Source of the DNA: SZUA-521 sp041738285
GTDB taxonomy: Bacteria; Pseudomonadota; Gammaproteobacteria; Pseudomonadales; Azotimanducaceae
DNA length: 14,921 bases
NCBI GenBank assembly: GCA_041738285.1
Contig: JBGSQB010000025.1
Span: 1-14,921, forward strand
Reading direction: 5' to 3'
Positions 11,969-14,921 of the stretch are shown piece after piece. Position numbers and translations under genes: made by a program. The notes under the pieces were generated by a model. That model was not told the DNA's origin. It made no database searches and saw only the letters and a list, made by a program, of their open reading frames with translations. Every line of letters starts with the position of its first letter. Position 1 is the first letter of the stretch.

Positions 11969-13979
11969 CTCCGGCGCCGTAGAGGTACGTCCAGTCGCCG
12001 AGATTTTCCTGCTGTGCCGCCAGGTTGAACGAGGCGCTGTAGGGGCTGCTCGCATCGGTCGCCAGGAGCAGTTCGGTCCACATCCGGTCTTCGGTTTCAT
12101 AGGCGCCGTTGCCGCGGCTGTCGCGATCCTCATAGCCACCGGGGAGAAAGCCGATTCCCGAGCGCAGTGTGTTGCGGCCGGGTAGCACCATGGAGTTGCG
12201 CCAGAATAGACCGCCATCCACCAGGTAATCCTCGCTCTCGCTCACCTTGGCGTTGACGATGACCGTGCCGCGCACATCGGATATGCCATGTCGCACCTTG
12301 CTGTTCGAGTAGAGCAACGCGTACTGCGCGCCGCGATAGTCGTTGCGTTGCAGGAAACCGAGATCGTTGAAGTTCACCTTCTCGTCGAACCAATCGAGCG
12401 TCACGCGGTGTTGAATCTGGCTGTTGCGCGCGTACTGCATTTCAAATTGGGCCGCGTTACCTTGCGAGCCGTCGACATCGGAGGCGATCACCAGCCCCTC
12501 GGCGATCCATCGACCATCGGCGCTGGTGTAGTGACCATCGACGCCGTGCACGGCCGCGTCATACACCGGGCCAGTCACATAGGTGCCCAAGTAACCCATT
12601 GATCGGCGCGACGAATTGACGCTTTCGTACAGCATGCGCACCGCCCCGAAGTCGCGGCCATCGGCACCAAAGTCGACCTCGTCACCGGCGCCGTCTACAC
12701 CGACGAGATTGACACTGTCTTCGGCTGCACTGAGCACACCGTAGCGGAATCCGCCGCCCGCTCCGGTTGCTTTGGCCGCCCCCAGCAGTTCCGTTGGTAA
12801 CGATAGCTCGCCCGCAAGTGGCGTGACGCCCGCGGGAATGTCGACTTGCGTCGGCGTTCCACCGATGCGTCGCGTATTCATGAGGGAGATCGGCGCAGGG
12901 ACGAACGTATTGAGAAAGACGCGGCGTGACGACGTCGCGTAGTTCTCGTTGGTGGTGTATCGCAGCTGGTTGCTCGGGTTGGCGCGGACGCTGGTCTCGA
13001 ACACTTCACTGCCTTCCAGGAAAAACACCCGTTTTTCCGGAAAGAACGTCTGCTGCGCGGTGAGGTTCAACACCACCTCGTCGACCTCGACCGAGCCGAA
13101 GTCGGGCAGCACCGACGCCGCGAGTTCGACGATCGGCGCGGGCTTCCACGTGATGTCAGCACCGACGCGCACTTCGTTGTCGTCATGGCGCTGATCCACC
13201 GTGTTGGCAGCGAACGGAATCACCGACAACAACTTGCGCGGCGCAACGCCCTCCACCGTCATTTGATTCAGGGCGGATACGAACTGAGCCGACGAATAGG
13301 CATGGCCCGGCCATTGGTAGCGTGCATTTTCGTGCGACACCTGGCGGCTCACGGCGAAACCAATCGTGCGCGGTCCTTCGCGGTTCGGCAGGTTCATCAT
13401 CGACCATGGGAAGAACATCTCGGCCGCCCATCCATCTTCGTTGCGCGCGCTCTTCGCAAACCACGGCCCATCCCAATCGCGCGAGTAGTTGCGCTCGGGC
13501 AGCACCTTTCCGTCCATCAATGTGTCACCCAGAGCCACGATGAACCAGTAGCCGTACTTACCTTCGCCGGTCGTATCGAGCGTGATTCCGATCGTGTCGC
13601 GGTCGATGAACTCGTCCCGCACCGAGCGTCGGGTGACCAGGGTTTCGCGTGGTTGGTACATCATCGCGCTCACGTACAGCCCACGCTCGGTCGCGAACAG
13701 CCGGGTGCGCGTGTCGTGCTCGCCGTGTTGACCAGTGGCCGGTATCGACACCAGCATCTGATCGTACGACGGCATAGTGGCCCAGATCGGCTCGTCGATG
13801 ACGCCATCAATGCGAATGCCCGCGGAGTCGTGGGCCACGGTTTGGACGCGGATGCGGTCGATCGGAATACCGTCGAGCGTGCGAATCAACTCCACCGGCG
13901 CGTGCGTGTGTTCATCCTGCGCAGCCGCAGCGGCGTGCCACGGCATTGCAAAGATCAGCGGTATCGCTAAACGGCGCAG
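11811..13979 (-). CDS. CBM9-like/DUF5916 outer-membrane protein, C-terminally truncated
   Basis: A protein of about 722 residues. An N-terminal segment with basic residues, a hydrophobic core and an Ala-rich end (RRLAIPLIFAMPWHAAAAAQ) is a signal peptide. Then comes a CBM9-like beta-sandwich (IRIDGVIDEPIWATMPSYDQ, LFATERGLYVSAMMYQP) and a long DUF5916 region with alternating amphipathic strands and landmarks such as DFGSVEVDE, FFPEKRVFFLEGSEVF and RNDYRGAQYALLYSN. It probably forms an outer-membrane barrel of unknown role. Family members, as I recall them, continue about 100 residues past the WVVYQGGRNF segment and end in an aromatic barrel signature. Here an unrelated Pro/Ala tail follows at about 11855. 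There is no ATG, GTG or TTG before the signal peptide at a sensible place: CTG at 13979 fits best, ATG at 13946 would cut the signal, and GTG at 14045 gives a long N-region. Confidence 0.75.
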   Translation of the reverse strand: MRRLAIPLIFAMPWHAAAAAQDEHTHAPVELIRTLDGIPIDRIRVQTVAHDSAGIRIDGVIDEPIWATMPSYDQMLVSIPATGQHGEHDTRTRLFATERGLYVSAMMYQPRETLVTRRSVRDEFIDRDTIGITLDTTGEGKYGYWFIVALGDTLMDGKVLPERNYSRDWDGPWFAKSARNEDGWAAEMFFPWSMMNLPNREGPRTIGFAVSRQVSHENARYQWPGHAYSSAQFVSALNQMTVEGVAPRKLLSVIPFAANTVDQRHDDNEVRVGADITWKPAPIVELAASVLPDFGSVEVDEVVLNLTAQQTFFPEKRVFFLEGSEVFETSVRANPSNQLRYTTNENYATSSRRVFLNTFVPAPISLMNTRRIGGTPTQVDIPAGVTPLAGELSLPTELLGAAKATGAGGGFRYGVLSAAEDSVNLVGVDGAGDEVDFGADGRDFGAVRMLYESVNSSRRSMGYLGTYVTGPVYDAAVHGVDGHYTSADGRWIAEGLVIASDVDGSQGNAAQFEMQYARNSQIQHRVTLDWFDEKVNFNDLGFLQRNDYRGAQYALLYSNSKVRHGISDVRGTVIVNAKVSESEDYLVDGGLFWRNSMVLPGRNTLRSGIGFLPGGYEDRDSRGNGAYETEDRMWTELLLATDASSPYSASFNLAAQQENLGDWTYLYGAGVTWRPIDRFSVDLDVKYRDRHGWVVYQGGRNFGAYDAGEAHPVLPPAPSRAA
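11845..11859. other. Junction joining two 3'-truncated convergent genes
   Basis: Recognisable crotonase coding on the plus strand ends at about 11854, and recognisable DUF5916 coding on the minus strand ends at about 11853-11867. The junction carries a short inverted repeat (GGGTG, five bases, CACCC). This is consistent with a deletion between convergent genes or with an assembly join. Confidence 0.6.
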
Positions 13980-14921
13980 CGACGGACGCCCAGCTGCGAC
14001 CAGATCAAGGCGATCGCCATTGCAACAAGCAGTGGCAGCGCACACCACAGCACCATGTTCCAGCCGAATGCGACAAACACCGTACCCGCCATGAGCGATG
14101 CAACGGCAGACGCACCGAACACGGTGAACTCGTTCACCGCCTGGGCGCGGAAACGCTCCGCGGGTTGGTAGGTGCCAAGGAGATGCGCGGTGCCACCCAC
14201 GTACAGGAAGTTCCAACCGATGCCCAGCAGCACGAGCGCCCACCAGTAATGCATCACGTCGTGACCCATGAGGCCAAACGTGAGCGTCGCGATCATGGCG
14301 GCCACACCCGCGGCCATGATGCGGGTGGTGCCAAACCGTTCGATCAGCAGTCCCGAGAACAACGAGGGTGCGTACATGGCGATCACGTGGCTGCGAATCA
14401 CCATCGCCGTGTCCTCGAGCGAATGGCCGTCACCGACGTGCATGCTCAAGGGTGTTGCGGTCATGATCAGCGTCATGGCCGCATAGCCGATCGCACCGCC
14501 CATGACCGCGACGACAAATGCGGGTTGCGATGCGATCTCGGCTAGCGTTCGCTGCGAGCCAGCGTCCGCGTCGGCCGCCGGTTTGCCGCTACCGCGCAAA
14601 GTGCCAAGCATGAACGCGGCAACGATCTGCAGCACCGCCAGGCCGATGAATCCGCCGATCAGCGCATGGCTGCCGAGCGACAGCGTGGATTGCGTTGCCA
14701 GCAGCGGCCCGAACAGCGCGCCGCCAATGGCCCCCACCAGAATGATCGAGATGGCACGACCGACGTGTGCGCTCGCCACGCTCTCGGCCGCCGCGAAACG
14801 GTACTGCTGAACGAACGCGTTGTTGACGCCGAGTAGCGCTACGCCACCGCAGAACAGCGCGAAGCTTCCGACATGCAGCGCCTGCGCGGCCGTACCCGCA
14901 CCCATCGCGGCCACCAGCGCC
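13967..14921 (-). CDS. MFS transporter (5' part off window)
   Basis: The frame is open to the right edge, and at least 317 residues are visible. They form eight or nine hydrophobic helices, such as FALFCGGVALLGV, AISIILVGAIGGALFGPLL, ALIGGFIGLAVLQIVAAFML and MVLWCALPLLVAMAIALIW. A charged central loop (GSGKPAADADAGSQRTLAEI) separates the halves. FSGLLIERFGTTRIMAAG is a typical MFS cytoplasmic-loop pattern after the eighth helix, and a further loop (LGTYQPAERFRAQAVNEF) precedes the last pair of helices. The protein is therefore a proton-coupled permease or exporter; the substrate cannot be predicted. The stop (13967) lies 12 bases beyond the likely start of the DUF5916 gene, so the two are probably one transcription unit. 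A link between an inner-membrane permease and an outer-membrane protein is possible. Confidence 0.85.
   Translation of the reverse strand, partial: ALVAAMGAGTAAQALHVGSFALFCGGVALLGVNNAFVQQYRFAAAESVASAHVGRAISIILVGAIGGALFGPLLATQSTLSLGSHALIGGFIGLAVLQIVAAFMLGTLRGSGKPAADADAGSQRTLAEIASQPAFVVAVMGGAIGYAAMTLIMTATPLSMHVGDGHSLEDTAMVIRSHVIAMYAPSLFSGLLIERFGTTRIMAAGVAAMIATLTFGLMGHDVMHYWWALVLLGIGWNFLYVGGTAHLLGTYQPAERFRAQAVNEFTVFGASAVASLMAGTVFVAFGWNMVLWCALPLLVAMAIALIWSQLGVRRCAV

Overview
This is a GC-rich stretch of bacterial chromosome, compact, with alternating convergent and divergent operons. No tRNA, rRNA, CRISPR array, insertion sequence or phage gene was recognised. The content suggests a Gram-negative proteobacterium: a lipoprotein M19 dipeptidase, a DUF5916-type outer-membrane protein, a beta-class GST and many small-molecule oxidoreductases. 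A gammaproteobacterium with broad catabolic capacity seems most likely, but this is inference and the lineage cannot be fixed from the window.

Layout. Bases 1-2040 (minus strand): an SDR carrying a 2-base frameshift, then a GNAT acetyltransferase whose stop overlaps the GTG start of a probable preATP-grasp ligase running off the left edge. Bases 2134-3387 (plus): a lipoprotein M19 dipeptidase with altered metal ligands. Bases 3384-5437 (minus): a luciferase-like monooxygenase (LLM) followed by an alpha/beta hydrolase. Bases 5553-7991 (plus): DUF1330 - VOC/extradiol-like protein - SDR - GST, a tight operon diverging from the LLM operon. Bases 8152-8922 (plus): a secreted protein of unknown function built from two copies of one domain. 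Bases 8919-11212 (minus): a second LLM, a membrane-anchored probable split-barrel protein and an MDR-family reductase, with junctions overlapping by 4 bases or spaced by 3. Bases 11270-11968 (plus): an enoyl-CoA hydratase/isomerase lacking its C-terminus, meeting a DUF5916 gene (minus) that also lacks its C-terminus. Last, an MFS transporter runs off the right edge.

How the genes may work together. The two divergent units around 5438-5552 look like one catabolic module. An alcohol could be oxidised by the SDR, the product oxygenated by the LLM flavoenzyme (perhaps as a Baeyer-Villiger oxidation), and the ester or lactone opened by the hydrolase. The VOC protein, GST and DUF1330 protein would supply ring cleavage, isomerisation or accessory steps. 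The second LLM/reductase operon and the acyl-CoA isomerase fit the same theme. The substrate is not readable from the sequence.

Most notable observations: the double truncation near 11850; the exact two-fold internal repeat, with matched cysteine pairs, in the secreted protein; a hairpin abutting that gene's ribosome binding site; a perfect 24-base palindrome inside the 3' end of the MDR reductase gene; a cysteine in the nucleophile position of the hydrolase; and the (CG)5-associated frameshift. No gap between genes exceeds about 160 bases. The 1175-1282 and 2041-2133 gaps hold nothing convincing beyond ordinary leader sequence.
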